Shown: positions 32,613 through 40,697 of the stretch, piece by piece
How positions within the stretch are numbered: position 1 is the stretch's first letter
How the letters are laid out: each line of letters opens with the position of its first letter
Assembly: GCF_000961885.1 (NCBI RefSeq)
Contig: NZ_JZKH01000003.1
Coordinates: 124,001-188,000, forward strand
Direction of reading: 5' to 3'
Length of the DNA: 64,000 bases
DNA from: Streptomyces rubellomurinus
GTDB lineage: Bacteria; Actinomycetota; Actinomycetes; Streptomycetales; Streptomycetaceae
Notes under the pieces: model-generated
What the model saw: the letters and a program-made list of their open reading frames with translations, nothing else
What the model was told of the DNA's origin: nothing
The model's database searches: none
Program-made: the position numbers and the translations under genes

Positions 32613-33377
32613 CTAGTAGGAGTAGTAGACCCGGTCGGCGTTCTCGGCCATCTGCTTCGCGTTCCACTCGGTGCCGCCGGGGACGTTCCCGGAGCGGAAC
32701 AGCGGCGGGGCCGGGCGCTCCCCGGCCGCCGCCAGGTCGGCGAGGCGGCCGACCGCGGCGGCGACCACGGCCTGCATGATCGCGCTGGTCACGATCGTGG
32801 ACACCGGGCCGAAGCCGGTGCCGGCGCCGGGGTGGCTGAGCTCGGCGTCGCCGACCGCGATCTTGCTGTCCAGCACCACGTCGCAGTGGTCCTTCAGATA
32901 GGTGCCGGAGGGGTGCGCCGAGGGCACCTCGCCGGGGTAGGCCAGCGAGGTCAGCCCGATCACCTTCAGCCCGCGGTCCCGGGCGTACCGGGCGAGCTCG
33001 ACCGGCATGACCTGGCGGCCGGACAGCGAGATCACGAACAACAGGTCCCCGGTGGTCGCCGGGGTGAGGTCGAGCGTGCTGGTGGCCAGCCCGGACACCC
33101 GCTCCAGCGCGCTGGCCAGCGGCGCGGGCATCCCCGTCACCCCGGCCATGCCGGGCACGTTCAGCAGGTTCATCGGCACCAGCCCGCCCGCCCGGTACAC
33201 CACGTCCTGGGCCGGCAGCGAGGAGTGCCCCGCCCCGAAGGTGAACACCCGGTGACCATCCGCGATCGCCTCCGCGAGCAGCGCGGCCGCCGCCTCGATG
33301 GTGTCGGCCTCCTCCTCCCGGACCTTCTGGAGGTGCGCGACCGCGGCGTCGAAGTACCGGCCGACCAGGTCGTTCAT
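32613..33377 (-). CDS. SIS-domain protein, UPF0309 type
   Basis: The 254-residue protein is a sugar isomerase (SIS) domain: VFTFGAGHSSLPAQDVVYRAGGLVP, GDLLFVISLSGRQVMPVELARYARDRGLKVIGLTS and the C-terminal EWNAKQMAENADRVYYSY. SIS domains bind phosphosugars. In S. coelicolor the same protein sits beside and divergent to dmdR1, as here. The enzymatic role is not established. Confidence 0.87.
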   Translation of the reverse strand: MNDLVGRYFDAAVAHLQKVREEEADTIEAAAALLAEAIADGHRVFTFGAGHSSLPAQDVVYRAGGLVPMNLLNVPGMAGVTGMPAPLASALERVSGLATSTLDLTPATTGDLLFVISLSGRQVMPVELARYARDRGLKVIGLTSLAYPGEVPSAHPSGTYLKDHCDVVLDSKIAVGDAELSHPGAGTGFGPVSTIVTSAIMQAVVAAAVGRLADLAAAGERPAPPLFRSGNVPGGTEWNAKQMAENADRVYYSY

Positions 33378-33596
33378 CTGTTGCCTCCGCTCTCTGCCGG
33401 TGAGGGAGCCGGCCGGGTGGGGCGCGCGGGAGGGCCCGGGCGCCGATGGAGAAAGCTACGGCGAGCACCGTGTCGCCCCGGCGCCGCCGCTGTCAACAGC
33501 GACGAAAAGCCCTCCCGCGGGCCCCGGGCGGGCTCGGTTGTCGGCGCGGTACGTCAGAATTGGCGGTGAGGACACCGAGGAACGGAGCCAGCGGCG
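33378..33596. promoter_or_regulatory. divergent promoter region, SIS gene / dmdR
   Basis: 219 bases without a gene. No iron-box-like sequence was recognised. A CAGAATTGGCGG segment 40 bases before dmdR is the most AT-rich part. Confidence 0.35.
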
Positions 33597-34258
33597 ATGT
33601 CTGGGCTGATCGACACCACTGAGATGTACCTGCGCACCATCCTGGAGCTGGAGGAAGAGGGCATCGTCCCGATGCGCGCCCGGATCGCCGAGCGCCTGGA
33701 GCAGAGCGGGCCCACGGTCAGCCAGACGGTCGGCCGGATGGAGCGCGACGGCCTGCTCCAGGTCGCGGGCGACCGCCACCTCGAACTCACCGAGGAGGGC
33801 CGCCGGCTCGCCGTCCGCGTCATGCGCAAGCACCGGATCGCCGAGTGCCTGCTGGTCGACGTGATCGGGCTGGAGTGGGAGCAGGTGCACGAGGAGGCCT
33901 GCCGCTGGGAGCACGTGATGAGCGAGACGGTCGAGCGCAAGGTGCTCGCCATGCTCGGCCACCCCACCCAGTCCCCGTACGGCAACCCGATCCCGGGCCT
34001 GGACGAGCTGGGCGACACCAAGGCCGAGGGCGAGGGCTTCGACGCCGCGCTGGTCACGCTGGACACCGTCAAGCCGGGCGACGCGGGCGCCAGCGTGGTG
34101 GTCCGCCGGATCGGCGAGCCGATCCAGACCGACGCCGAGCTGATGAGCACGCTGCGCCGGGCCGGGGTGCGGCCGGGCTCGACGGTGCAGGTGAGCACCG
34201 GGGTCGGCGGCGTCCTGGTCGGCACCGGGGACAACGCGGCGGAGCTGGGCAAGGACAT
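33554..34258 (-). other. antisense ORF across dmdR1 (adm-like)
   Basis: A 234-codon minus-strand frame runs opposite most of dmdR1 and encodes a Ser/Arg/Pro-rich product with no recognisable fold. In S. coelicolor an antisense gene to dmdR1 (adm) has been described as functional. Long antisense frames are also expected by chance in such high-GC DNA, so this is a flag and not a gene call. Confidence 0.25.
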
Positions 34259-34289
34259 CGCGCAGCACGTGTTCGTCGCCCAGGCCTGA
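33597..34289 (+). CDS. dmdR1: DtxR family iron-dependent repressor
   Basis: The protein of 230 residues has the DtxR layout: an N-terminal winged helix (MSGLIDTTEMYLRTILELEEEGIVPMRARIAERLEQSGPTVSQTVGRMERDGLL), a metal-binding dimerisation domain with the ligands in HRIAECLL...WEQVHEEACRWEHVM, and a C-terminal SH3-like domain. It represses iron-uptake and siderophore genes when loaded with Fe(II). Identity as DmdR1 rests on sequence and on the SIS neighbour, as in S. coelicolor. A strong terminator follows. Confidence 0.9.
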   Translation: MSGLIDTTEMYLRTILELEEEGIVPMRARIAERLEQSGPTVSQTVGRMERDGLLQVAGDRHLELTEEGRRLAVRVMRKHRIAECLLVDVIGLEWEQVHEEACRWEHVMSETVERKVLAMLGHPTQSPYGNPIPGLDELGDTKAEGEGFDAALVTLDTVKPGDAGASVVVRRIGEPIQTDAELMSTLRRAGVRPGSTVQVSTGVGGVLVGTGDNAAELGKDIAQHVFVAQA

Positions 34290-34324
34290 GCCGCACGGCC
34301 GGTCGGACGGCCGATGGTACGGAG

Positions 34325-34355
34325 AAGGCCCGCCGCTCCCCGTGCGGCGGGCCTT
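34325..34355 (+). terminator. dmdR1 terminator
   Basis: A perfect 12-bp stem AAGGCCCGCCGC with a 7-nt loop, followed by T and C residues, lies 35 bases after the dmdR1 stop. Confidence 0.85.
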
Positions 34356-34360
34356 TCCGT

Positions 34361-34440
34361 CCTCCCCGTCCCTCCCGGTCCCCTCCGGTTCCCCTCCGTC
34401 CCTCCCGATCCCCTCCGTCCCTCCCGGTTTCCCCGCCACC
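34361..34440. repeat. polypyrimidine repeat tract
   Basis: Three imperfect copies of CGTCCCTCCCGGTCCCCTCC make an almost pure C/T strand, so the minus strand has many GGGAGG and GGGG runs that could form G-quadruplexes. No gene is present in 34290-34758; the remainder contains two hairpins and GCCGGAC-type repeats near 34700-34750. Confidence 0.7.
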
Positions 34441-34602
34441 GCCGCGCCCGGCTTCCCCGTCCGAGCGCCCCTTCGGCGTTCCCCTCACGTCGTCATTCCT
34501 CCCCTCGGCCGATCATGGCAATCCTTGAGCGCTGTCACTCGTACGAGGGGCTTCCCCCCGCTGACCAGCGGGTATCTCCGGGCCTTATCCGCACATGCGT
34601 AT

Positions 34603-34638
34603 GACGGGCCCCGCCTCCGGTGGGAGGCGGGGCCCGTC
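34603..34638. terminator. hairpin terminator after prim-pol gene
   Basis: A perfect 16-bp stem (GACGGGCCCCGCCTCC) with loop GGTG lies 120 bases beyond the minus-strand prim-pol stop. Confidence 0.75.
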
Positions 34639-34758
34639 GGTCGCGGCGCGGGGTTTCGCGCCGTACGCACCCTCACCCGATAGGCGTAGGGCGGCCATCG
34701 GCCGGACGGGCCGGACGAGCCGGACCGGTCGAACGAGCCGGACGGGCCGGACCGGCCG

Positions 34759-35472
34759 TCAGACCGTCGCCGGCTGGGCGGGCTGCGGGCGCTGGGCCGG
34801 CGCCTCGCGGCCGCAGGCGTACGCGAGCGGGCTGATCAGCTCGGCCGCGTCCGGCAGCCAGCGGTTGAGCGCGGAAGGGGAGCGGGCCCACTGGGCGTAG
34901 CCGGTGGAGCCGATCCGGGACGGCGGGGCGATCGTCCAGTCCCCCTCGCCGCGGGCGACCAGGTCCAGCCGGCCGGGCGGCCAGCCGAGCTTGCGCAGCA
35001 TCTCCGGCAGCTTGGCCGCGACCCCGGGCAGCACCAGGAAGTGCAGCCGCCGGCCGACCCGCCCCGGCGAGGCGGGCAGCACCACGACCGGCCCGAGCTG
35101 GAGGTCCATCCGCTCCATCCGGGCCAGCGCCAGGCAGCCGGCCGTCTCCGGGACGTCCAGGACGTCGAAGGAGCGGCCGGTCGGCAGCAGGATCGAGGCC
35201 TGCGGCCGCTCGGTCCACCAGCGCCGCACCGCGCCGGGGCCGGCGCTCGCCTTGCGGGCCCAGTCCGCGTCCAGCGGGTGGGCGCCGGGCAGTGCGCAGC
35301 GCGGATCGCCGCAGGAGCAGCGGGCGGGCCCGTCGCCGTCGACCAGCCAGGCGCCCGGGGTGACCTCCCAGTGGCGGCTCTCGGCGTAGTTGACGGCTTC
35401 GATCAGCAGCGGGGGCAGGCCGGCGTTCTTGCCTTGGTCAGGGGATCCGGGGGAGTCGGGGATGTCGTCCAC
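34759..35472 (-). CDS. bifunctional DNA primase/polymerase domain protein
   Basis: A 237-residue protein with the N-terminal prim-pol (DUF927-associated AEP) pattern of actinobacteria: AVNYAESRHWEVTPGAWL, a Cys/His motif in CSCGDPRCALPGAHP, WWTERPQASILLPTGRSFDVLDVPETAG and the late WTIAPPSRIGSTGYAQW. In this stand-alone chromosomal form the catalytic acids are reduced to one D-x-D-like site (DVLDVP), and the role is unknown. GTG 35472 starts the frame. The C-terminus is Pro/Gln/Ala-rich. Confidence 0.75.
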   Translation of the reverse strand: MDDIPDSPGSPDQGKNAGLPPLLIEAVNYAESRHWEVTPGAWLVDGDGPARCSCGDPRCALPGAHPLDADWARKASAGPGAVRRWWTERPQASILLPTGRSFDVLDVPETAGCLALARMERMDLQLGPVVVLPASPGRVGRRLHFLVLPGVAAKLPEMLRKLGWPPGRLDLVARGEGDWTIAPPSRIGSTGYAQWARSPSALNRWLPDAAELISPLAYACGREAPAQRPQPAQPATV

Positions 35473-35824
35473 GCGCTGCTCAACTACCGTGTGTGGGGCT
35501 GGTTACGGCCGGGCGGGGCCCGGTCGACCGCGGTCCGCCGATGTCACCCGATCCGGTTACCCGGCCGGGTCGCGGCCGGTCGACGCGGGGGCGCGGCCGG
35601 CCGGTGCCGGGCCGAGCGGCCCGGCGGGGGCCGGGCGCAGCGGGGGCGCACGGGAGCATTTCCCAGGGCGCAAGGGGGGTGCGGCCCGTCACCGTGGGTA
35701 TCCCGCTGGCGTTGCTGATCGCTAACCTGGTGTCAGATTCCTTGGACGGTCGGACAGTCGGCAACAGATCAGCAGAATCGTCGCCCGCCGGCCGGGACCG
35801 GAGGGTGTGGGGAGGCGAAGCCCA
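35473..35824. promoter_or_regulatory. divergent intergenic region
   Basis: 352 bases with no gene separate the prim-pol gene from the Nsd-like regulator. An AT-richer section near 35700-35770 (TTGCTGATCGCTAACCTG) is the likely promoter zone of the regulator. Confidence 0.4.
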
Positions 35825-37201
35825 ATGGCCGCGAGACCACTCGTCGCACGACAGCCCAACGAGCGCCTGCAGCAACTGATCCAGGAGGCCGGCTGCTCCA
35901 ACGCGGGCCTGGCCCGGCGGGTCAACCTCTGCGGCGCTGAGCACGGCCTGGACCTGCGCTACGACAAGACCTCCGTCGCCCGCTGGCTGCGCGGCCAGCA
36001 GCCGCGCGGGCAGGCGCCCGCCGTGATCGCCGAGGCCCTGGGGCGCAAGCTCGGCCGCAGCGTGTCGGTCGAGGAGATCGGCATGGCGGACGGCAAGAAC
36101 CTCAGCTCCGGCATCGGGCTGCAGTTCGCGCCGACCCTGAACGCCGCCCTGGAGCAGGTCTGCGAGCTGTGGCGCAGCGACGTCGGCCGGCGGGACTTCC
36201 TGACCGGCGCGACGGTCGCCGCCTCGGCGCTCGTCGAGCCCAGCCGGGACTGGCTGATCACCCCGCCCGACCCGATGGTCGCCCGCGCCGGCGGCCCCCG
36301 GGTCGGCCCGACCGACGTGGCCGCGATCAAGGCCACCACCGCGATGCTGGTCGACCTGGACCACCGCTTCGGCAGCGGGCACGTGCGCCCGGTCGTGGTG
36401 CACTACCTCAACTCGGTGGTCTCCGGCCTGCTCGGCGGCGCCTACCGCGAGGAGACCGGCCGCCAACTCTTCGCCGCCGTGGCCAGGTTGACCGAACTCG
36501 CCGGCTACATGGCGGTGGACACCGGGCAGCCGGGGCTGGCCCAGCGCTACTACATCCAGGCACTGCGGCTCGCCCAGGCCGCCGACGACCGCGGCTACGG
36601 CGGCTACGTGCTCGCCGCCTCGATGAGCCACCTCGCGGCCACCCTCGGCAACCCGCGCGAGATCGCCCAACTTGCCCGGGCCGCCCAGGAGGGCGCCCGC
36701 ACGGTCGCCACCCCGACCGCGATGGCCATGTTCTACGCCGCCGAGGCCCGCGGCCACGCCCTGCTCGGCGACGCCCGCTCCTGCGAGGCGGTGTCGGCCA
36801 GGGCGCTGGAGATGATGGAGAAGCGCCGCCCGGAGGACGACCCGGACTGGATCGCCCACTTCGACGACGCCTACCTCGCCGACGAACTCGCCCACTGCCA
36901 CCGGGACCTGGAACAGGCCGGCCAGGCCGAGCACTACGCCCGCCGGGCGCTCGACCTGCACCCGCCGACCCGGGTGCGCCGCCGCGCCGTGGACCTGGTG
37001 CTGCTCGCCACCGCGCAGCTGCAGCAGCGGGACCTGGAGCGCGCCTGCGAGACCGGCGCGCAGGCGGTGCGGCTGCTCAGCGGGCTGCGCTCCAACCGGG
37101 GCGTCGAGTACCTGGACGAGTTCCGGCGCAGGCTGGAGCCCTACCGGGAGCAGCGGGTGGTGCGCGAGTTCCACGCCCGGGCGGATGCGGAGGCCGCCTG
37201 A
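35825..37201 (+). CDS. Nsd-type TPR transcriptional regulator
   Basis: The protein is 458 residues long. It has an N-terminal helix-turn-helix-like domain (RLQQLIQEAGCSNAGLARRVNLCGAEHGLDLRYDKTSVARWLRGQQPRG) and then TPR-like helices through to the C-terminus, the layout of Streptomyces development and antibiotic regulators of the NsdA/NsdB kind. A short twin-arginine-like or hydrophobic stretch (RRDFLTGATVAASALVEPS) lies near residue 120, as in relatives. ATG 35825 follows GGGGAGG by nine bases; an upstream GTG at 35807 is less well placed. Confidence 0.8.
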   Translation: MAARPLVARQPNERLQQLIQEAGCSNAGLARRVNLCGAEHGLDLRYDKTSVARWLRGQQPRGQAPAVIAEALGRKLGRSVSVEEIGMADGKNLSSGIGLQFAPTLNAALEQVCELWRSDVGRRDFLTGATVAASALVEPSRDWLITPPDPMVARAGGPRVGPTDVAAIKATTAMLVDLDHRFGSGHVRPVVVHYLNSVVSGLLGGAYREETGRQLFAAVARLTELAGYMAVDTGQPGLAQRYYIQALRLAQAADDRGYGGYVLAASMSHLAATLGNPREIAQLARAAQEGARTVATPTAMAMFYAAEARGHALLGDARSCEAVSARALEMMEKRRPEDDPDWIAHFDDAYLADELAHCHRDLEQAGQAEHYARRALDLHPPTRVRRRAVDLVLLATAQLQQRDLERACETGAQAVRLLSGLRSNRGVEYLDEFRRRLEPYREQRVVREFHARADAEAA

Positions 37202-37360
37202 GAGCAGGTCCTGAGGGAGCGTGAACGTTCCGCCCACGTGGTCACCCGGTGAGGCGAACCGGTAGCGTGGGCGCGACGTCCAAGGAACTGTGATGCTCCC
37301 AAGAACCGACGAGGTGTGGTCCGCCGACAGCGCGCGGTCGTGCACAGGTGAGGAATCGCG

Positions 37361-38515
37361 TTGAGCCAGCGCCGCTCGTATCCCAACTCGGGTGACTTCA
37401 ACCTGGACGACCTGTTCCGCCCCGAGCCCGGCCAGCAGCAGGGCCAGCCGGGCCAGCCGGCCCAGCCGGGTCCGCAGGCGCCGCAGGGCCAGCCGGGCCC
37501 GTACGGCCACCCGCAGGGCCCGGTCGGGCAGGCCCCCGGGCAGGCGTCCGCGCACCCGTCCGGGCAGCCGGAGTACTTCGGTGACGGCGGGCACACCTGG
37601 GGCGGCGGCCTGCCGCAGCCCGGCTACGAGCCGGCGCCGGAGACGCAGGCCCTGCCGCCGTACCCCGGCGCCGACCCGCACGCCGGCGGCTACCCGCAGG
37701 CCCAGCCCGGCTACGGCGGGCCGCCGCAGCAGGCCGCGCCCGGCTACCAGGGCTACCCGCCGGCCCAGCCGCAGCCCGGCTACGCCGCGCCCGGGCAGCC
37801 CCCGCAGCCCGTCCAGCCCGTCCAGGACTACGCGCCGGACGCCGCCGACGTCACCTACGCCGGCCCGCCCCCCAAGGGCGGCCGCCCGTCCAACAAGCTG
37901 ATCCTCGGCGGCGTGGTCGCGGGCTGCGCGGCGGCCGGGATCCTGGTCGCCGTCCTGATGAGCGACGACGGCTCGAAGACCGACCCGAAGACCACCCCGG
38001 TGGCCGCGAGCAGCAGCGCCGCCCCCGGACCGACGGCCACCGGCGGCTCGGGCGCCGCCGTCGACCCGGCCGTGAAGGCGCAGGCGCAGCCGCTGTCCGA
38101 CCTGCTGGGCACGGCGAGCGACAGCCGCAGCTCGGTGGTGTCCGCGGTCGCCTCGGTGCAGAAGTGCGACAAGCTGCCCGACTCGCAGCAGGCGCTCACG
38201 GCGGCGGCCGGGAAGCGGCGCGAGCTGCAGACCAAGCTCAGCCAGCTGAAGACGGACAAGCTGCCCGGCGGCCAGCAGCTGGTCGACCAGCTGAACGCGG
38301 CCTGGACGGCCTCGGCGCAGGCCGACGACGAGTACGCGGCCTGGGCGGGGGACGCGCAGGGCGGCTGCGACCCGAAGAAGCAGGACAACCAGCACTACAA
38401 GAACGCGGTGAACTCCAGCGGCACCGCGACCACCGCGAAGAAGCAGGCCTCGCAGCTGTGGAACACGATCGCCGGCCAGACCGGCCTGCCCACCCGCAGC
38501 GACGGCGACCTGTAG
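37361..38515 (+). CDS. Pro/Gly/Gln-rich single-span membrane protein
   Basis: The 384-residue product has a 160-residue Gln/Pro/Gly/Tyr-rich cytoplasmic N-terminus (repeats such as GYPPAQPQPGY), one transmembrane helix (LILGGVVAGCAAAGILVAVLM) and a 200-residue Ala/Ser/Thr-rich extracytoplasmic region with two cysteines. TTG 37361 is the likely start, with GAGGAAT before it. No enzymatic motif is seen. It is a common actinobacterial surface-protein architecture of unknown function. Confidence 0.75.
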   Translation: MSQRRSYPNSGDFNLDDLFRPEPGQQQGQPGQPAQPGPQAPQGQPGPYGHPQGPVGQAPGQASAHPSGQPEYFGDGGHTWGGGLPQPGYEPAPETQALPPYPGADPHAGGYPQAQPGYGGPPQQAAPGYQGYPPAQPQPGYAAPGQPPQPVQPVQDYAPDAADVTYAGPPPKGGRPSNKLILGGVVAGCAAAGILVAVLMSDDGSKTDPKTTPVAASSSAAPGPTATGGSGAAVDPAVKAQAQPLSDLLGTASDSRSSVVSAVASVQKCDKLPDSQQALTAAAGKRRELQTKLSQLKTDKLPGGQQLVDQLNAAWTASAQADDEYAAWAGDAQGGCDPKKQDNQHYKNAVNSSGTATTAKKQASQLWNTIAGQTGLPTRSDGDL

Positions 38516-38542
38516 GAAACGGCGACCTGTAGGAACGGCGAC
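38503..38542. repeat. direct repeat across the stop codon
   Basis: CGGCGACCTGTAGGAA(A) occurs at 38503-38519 and again at 38520-38535, then the first seven bases once more. The repeat carries the TAG stop, so duplication created a second stop copy. Confidence 0.85.
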
Positions 38543-38567
38543 GGGCGGGCCCGACCGGGCCCGCCCG
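38542..38567. terminator. bidirectional hairpin terminator
   Basis: An 11-bp perfect stem CGGGCGGGCCC with loop GACC lies between convergent genes. Confidence 0.8.
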
Positions 38568-38584
38568 CCCTCACCCGCGCGGGA

Positions 38585-39883
38585 TCATGCCGGGGGCCTG
38601 CCCTTGGTGAGCACCCAGCGGACGTCCACGAAGCCCGGCTGCTGCAGGGCCATCCGCCCGCCCTTGACCACCTGGTAGGTGACCCAGGTGTTCACCAGCC
38701 GGGGCGACTCGTTGCTGGGCAGCATGTTGGTGGTGCCCCAGTTCAGCGGCGGGGTGATGCCGACGTCGACGCCCTCGCCGCTGTCCAGCAGCGCGGCGAT
38801 GGACTTCCCGGTGACCGGCTTGCCGGCGGCCGTCAGCTTCTCCACCACCACCCGGAACACCTCGTACGAGACCCAGGTGGTCTGCACGCCCGGGTCGGAC
38901 ACGTCGATGGGCCGCCCGTCGGTGGTGTCGGAGCGCACCACGCCGCGCAGCCCGTCCCAGATCTTCGCCGACTCCGGCGGGTACCAGCTGGTGACCATGG
39001 CGCCGGCCAGCGGGCCGCTGTCGCCGCCGGTGGAGTCGACCACCGACTGCTGCACGCTGCCGATCACCGAGGCGATCCGGGTGTTCTTCGGGGTCAGCCG
39101 GCGGTAGGAGTCCAGCAGGTTGCCGGTCGGCTCGGCGGTCAGGGCGCTGGTGACGCAGTTGCCCGGCTCGTCCTTGCCGATCGCCTTGCGGGCGACCTGC
39201 GTGTAGTCGCTGGACTTCTCGGGCGCCTTGACGTCCAGCAGCTTGATCCCGGCCGGCTTGAGCGCGGTGCCCAGGTAGCCGAGCAGCACGTCGCCGGCCG
39301 GGGTGTCCGGCCGCACCAGCGCGACGGCCTTGCAACCGGCCTCGACCAGCTGGCGGCCGCTGCCGCCGATCAGCGCCGGCAGGCCGCCGTCCACCGGGTA
39401 GGACAGCGGGCTGGAGAACTCGGGCTGGGAGATCCCGTACCCGCCGATCAGCGGGATCCCGGCGCGCTCCAGCACCGGCATGAAGTCGTCGCCGAACTGG
39501 CTGTACGAGCCGATCACGGCGACGGCCTTGGCGTCCACGGCCTGCTGGGCACAGGCCTTGGCGCCCTCGGGCCGGTTGTGCTCGTTGCAGGTGAGCACCC
39601 GCAGCCGGCGCCCGCTCAGCCCGCCCTTCAGGTTGACGTCCCGGCCGATCGCGTCGGCCAGCTCGGTCATCCCGGGGCGGTCGGCGGCGCCGGTGCCGGA
39701 CGGCGCCCAGGTCATCACGACCAGGTCGGAACTCGTGGAAGCATCGGCCGGTCCGCCGCACGCGGAGGCCGAGAAGAGGGTGGGGAGCAGCACCGCCGTG
39801 GTGACGGCGGCGGCGATCGCGGGCCGGCGGCGGTGCCGGGCGATCGGGGGACGGGCCCGGAACGAGTCCCTTCGGCTGGTCAT
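38585..39883 (-). CDS. ABC-type branched-chain amino acid/amide-binding lipoprotein
   Basis: The 432-residue product has a basic N-terminus, a hydrophobic stretch and the lipobox LFSASACGG, so it is probably an anchored lipoprotein. The mature part follows the periplasmic binding protein type 1 (Leu/Ile/Val-binding) pattern: LADAIGRDVNLKGGLSGRRLRVLTCNEHNRPEGAKACAQQAVDAKAVAVIGSYSQFG. No permease or ATPase gene is adjacent, so the transport partner is elsewhere or it acts as a sensor. ATG 39883 is used. Confidence 0.85.
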   Translation of the reverse strand: MTSRRDSFRARPPIARHRRRPAIAAAVTTAVLLPTLFSASACGGPADASTSSDLVVMTWAPSGTGAADRPGMTELADAIGRDVNLKGGLSGRRLRVLTCNEHNRPEGAKACAQQAVDAKAVAVIGSYSQFGDDFMPVLERAGIPLIGGYGISQPEFSSPLSYPVDGGLPALIGGSGRQLVEAGCKAVALVRPDTPAGDVLLGYLGTALKPAGIKLLDVKAPEKSSDYTQVARKAIGKDEPGNCVTSALTAEPTGNLLDSYRRLTPKNTRIASVIGSVQQSVVDSTGGDSGPLAGAMVTSWYPPESAKIWDGLRGVVRSDTTDGRPIDVSDPGVQTTWVSYEVFRVVVEKLTAAGKPVTGKSIAALLDSGEGVDVGITPPLNWGTTNMLPSNESPRLVNTWVTYQVVKGGRMALQQPGFVDVRWVLTKGRPPA

Positions 39884-39965
39884 CGGTCTTCCCTCTCTGG
39901 GGCGCCCTCCGGCGCACCGGGGAACAAGCCAAGCCCCCGGAGACGCACGCCGAGAGGGCAGAAGT

Positions 39966-40057
39966 CCGAACGTTCGGCAAACGGAAGCTGAAATCCGGGT
40001 CGGTACGCGTGTAGATCGCGAGTGGAGCACGAACGGACGGGGAACGTACGATCGTTC
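39966..40057. promoter_or_regulatory. GAACG/CGTTC operator-like region
   Basis: A perfect 12-bp palindrome CCGAACGTTCGG (39966-39977) and a spaced inverted repeat GAACG-N6-CGTTC (40042-40057) lie between the divergent binding-lipoprotein gene and the 40133 gene. The half-site is the same in both. Confidence 0.5.
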
Positions 40058-40132
40058 TTCATGTCCGCCAGCACGAATTCTTCGCACCGGTCTGCCGGAA
40101 GCCCTTCTCGTCCGGGCCACCGCTCCAGCACG

Positions 40133-40576
40133 ATGGGCGGTATGCCGCTCAACGACCTGCCCTGGTGGCGCTGGCGTGCCCGACTGCGCTCCGCGCTGCA
40201 CATGCTCTCCGACCCCGGCTTCCAGCAGGAGGCCTGGCTGACCGGCCGGGACGGCTACGGCGACGTCACCGACGCCGTCTACCGACTGGTCGAGGACACC
40301 TGGCTGGACCGCTGGTCGGCCGAGAAGTACGTCGGCGCGATCTTCCGCGACTCCACCGAGGCCGCCCTGGTGGACACCGCGGTGCTGCGGGCCGTCCGAC
40401 TGCTGCACGAGGTCGGCGCGGACGCCCCGGCCGCCGCCTACCTCGGCCACCCCGACTGGCCGGAGACCGTCCGGGCCGCCCGCGAGGCGCACGTCGCGCT
40501 GGCCGTCAACGACGGGGACGACCCGGACGCGGCGCCCAAGTCGCTGGACGTGCTGCGCATCCTCACCCAGGTCTGA
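40133..40576 (+). CDS. conserved hypothetical protein
   Basis: A 147-residue acidic, all-helical protein beginning MGGMPLNDLPWWRWRARLRSALHMLSDPGFQQEAWLTGRDGYGDVTDAVYRLVEDTWLDRW and ending AAPKSLDVLRILTQV. It resembles a widespread actinobacterial hypothetical (SCO4402-like) but no function is recognised. ATG 40133 or 40142 may be the start; neither has an obvious ribosome site. It precedes purU by 121 bases. Confidence 0.65.
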   Translation: MGGMPLNDLPWWRWRARLRSALHMLSDPGFQQEAWLTGRDGYGDVTDAVYRLVEDTWLDRWSAEKYVGAIFRDSTEAALVDTAVLRAVRLLHEVGADAPAAAYLGHPDWPETVRAAREAHVALAVNDGDDPDAAPKSLDVLRILTQV

Positions 40577-40697
40577 TCCCTTCCGCCCGCGCCCGCCCCG
40601 CCGTCCCCGTCCAGCTCGTGGGCAGCGGGGCGGCGGCCGTCCGGAATGTGACACGCTGGACCATTCACGCACGCACGACCAAGGACGGATTACCCCA

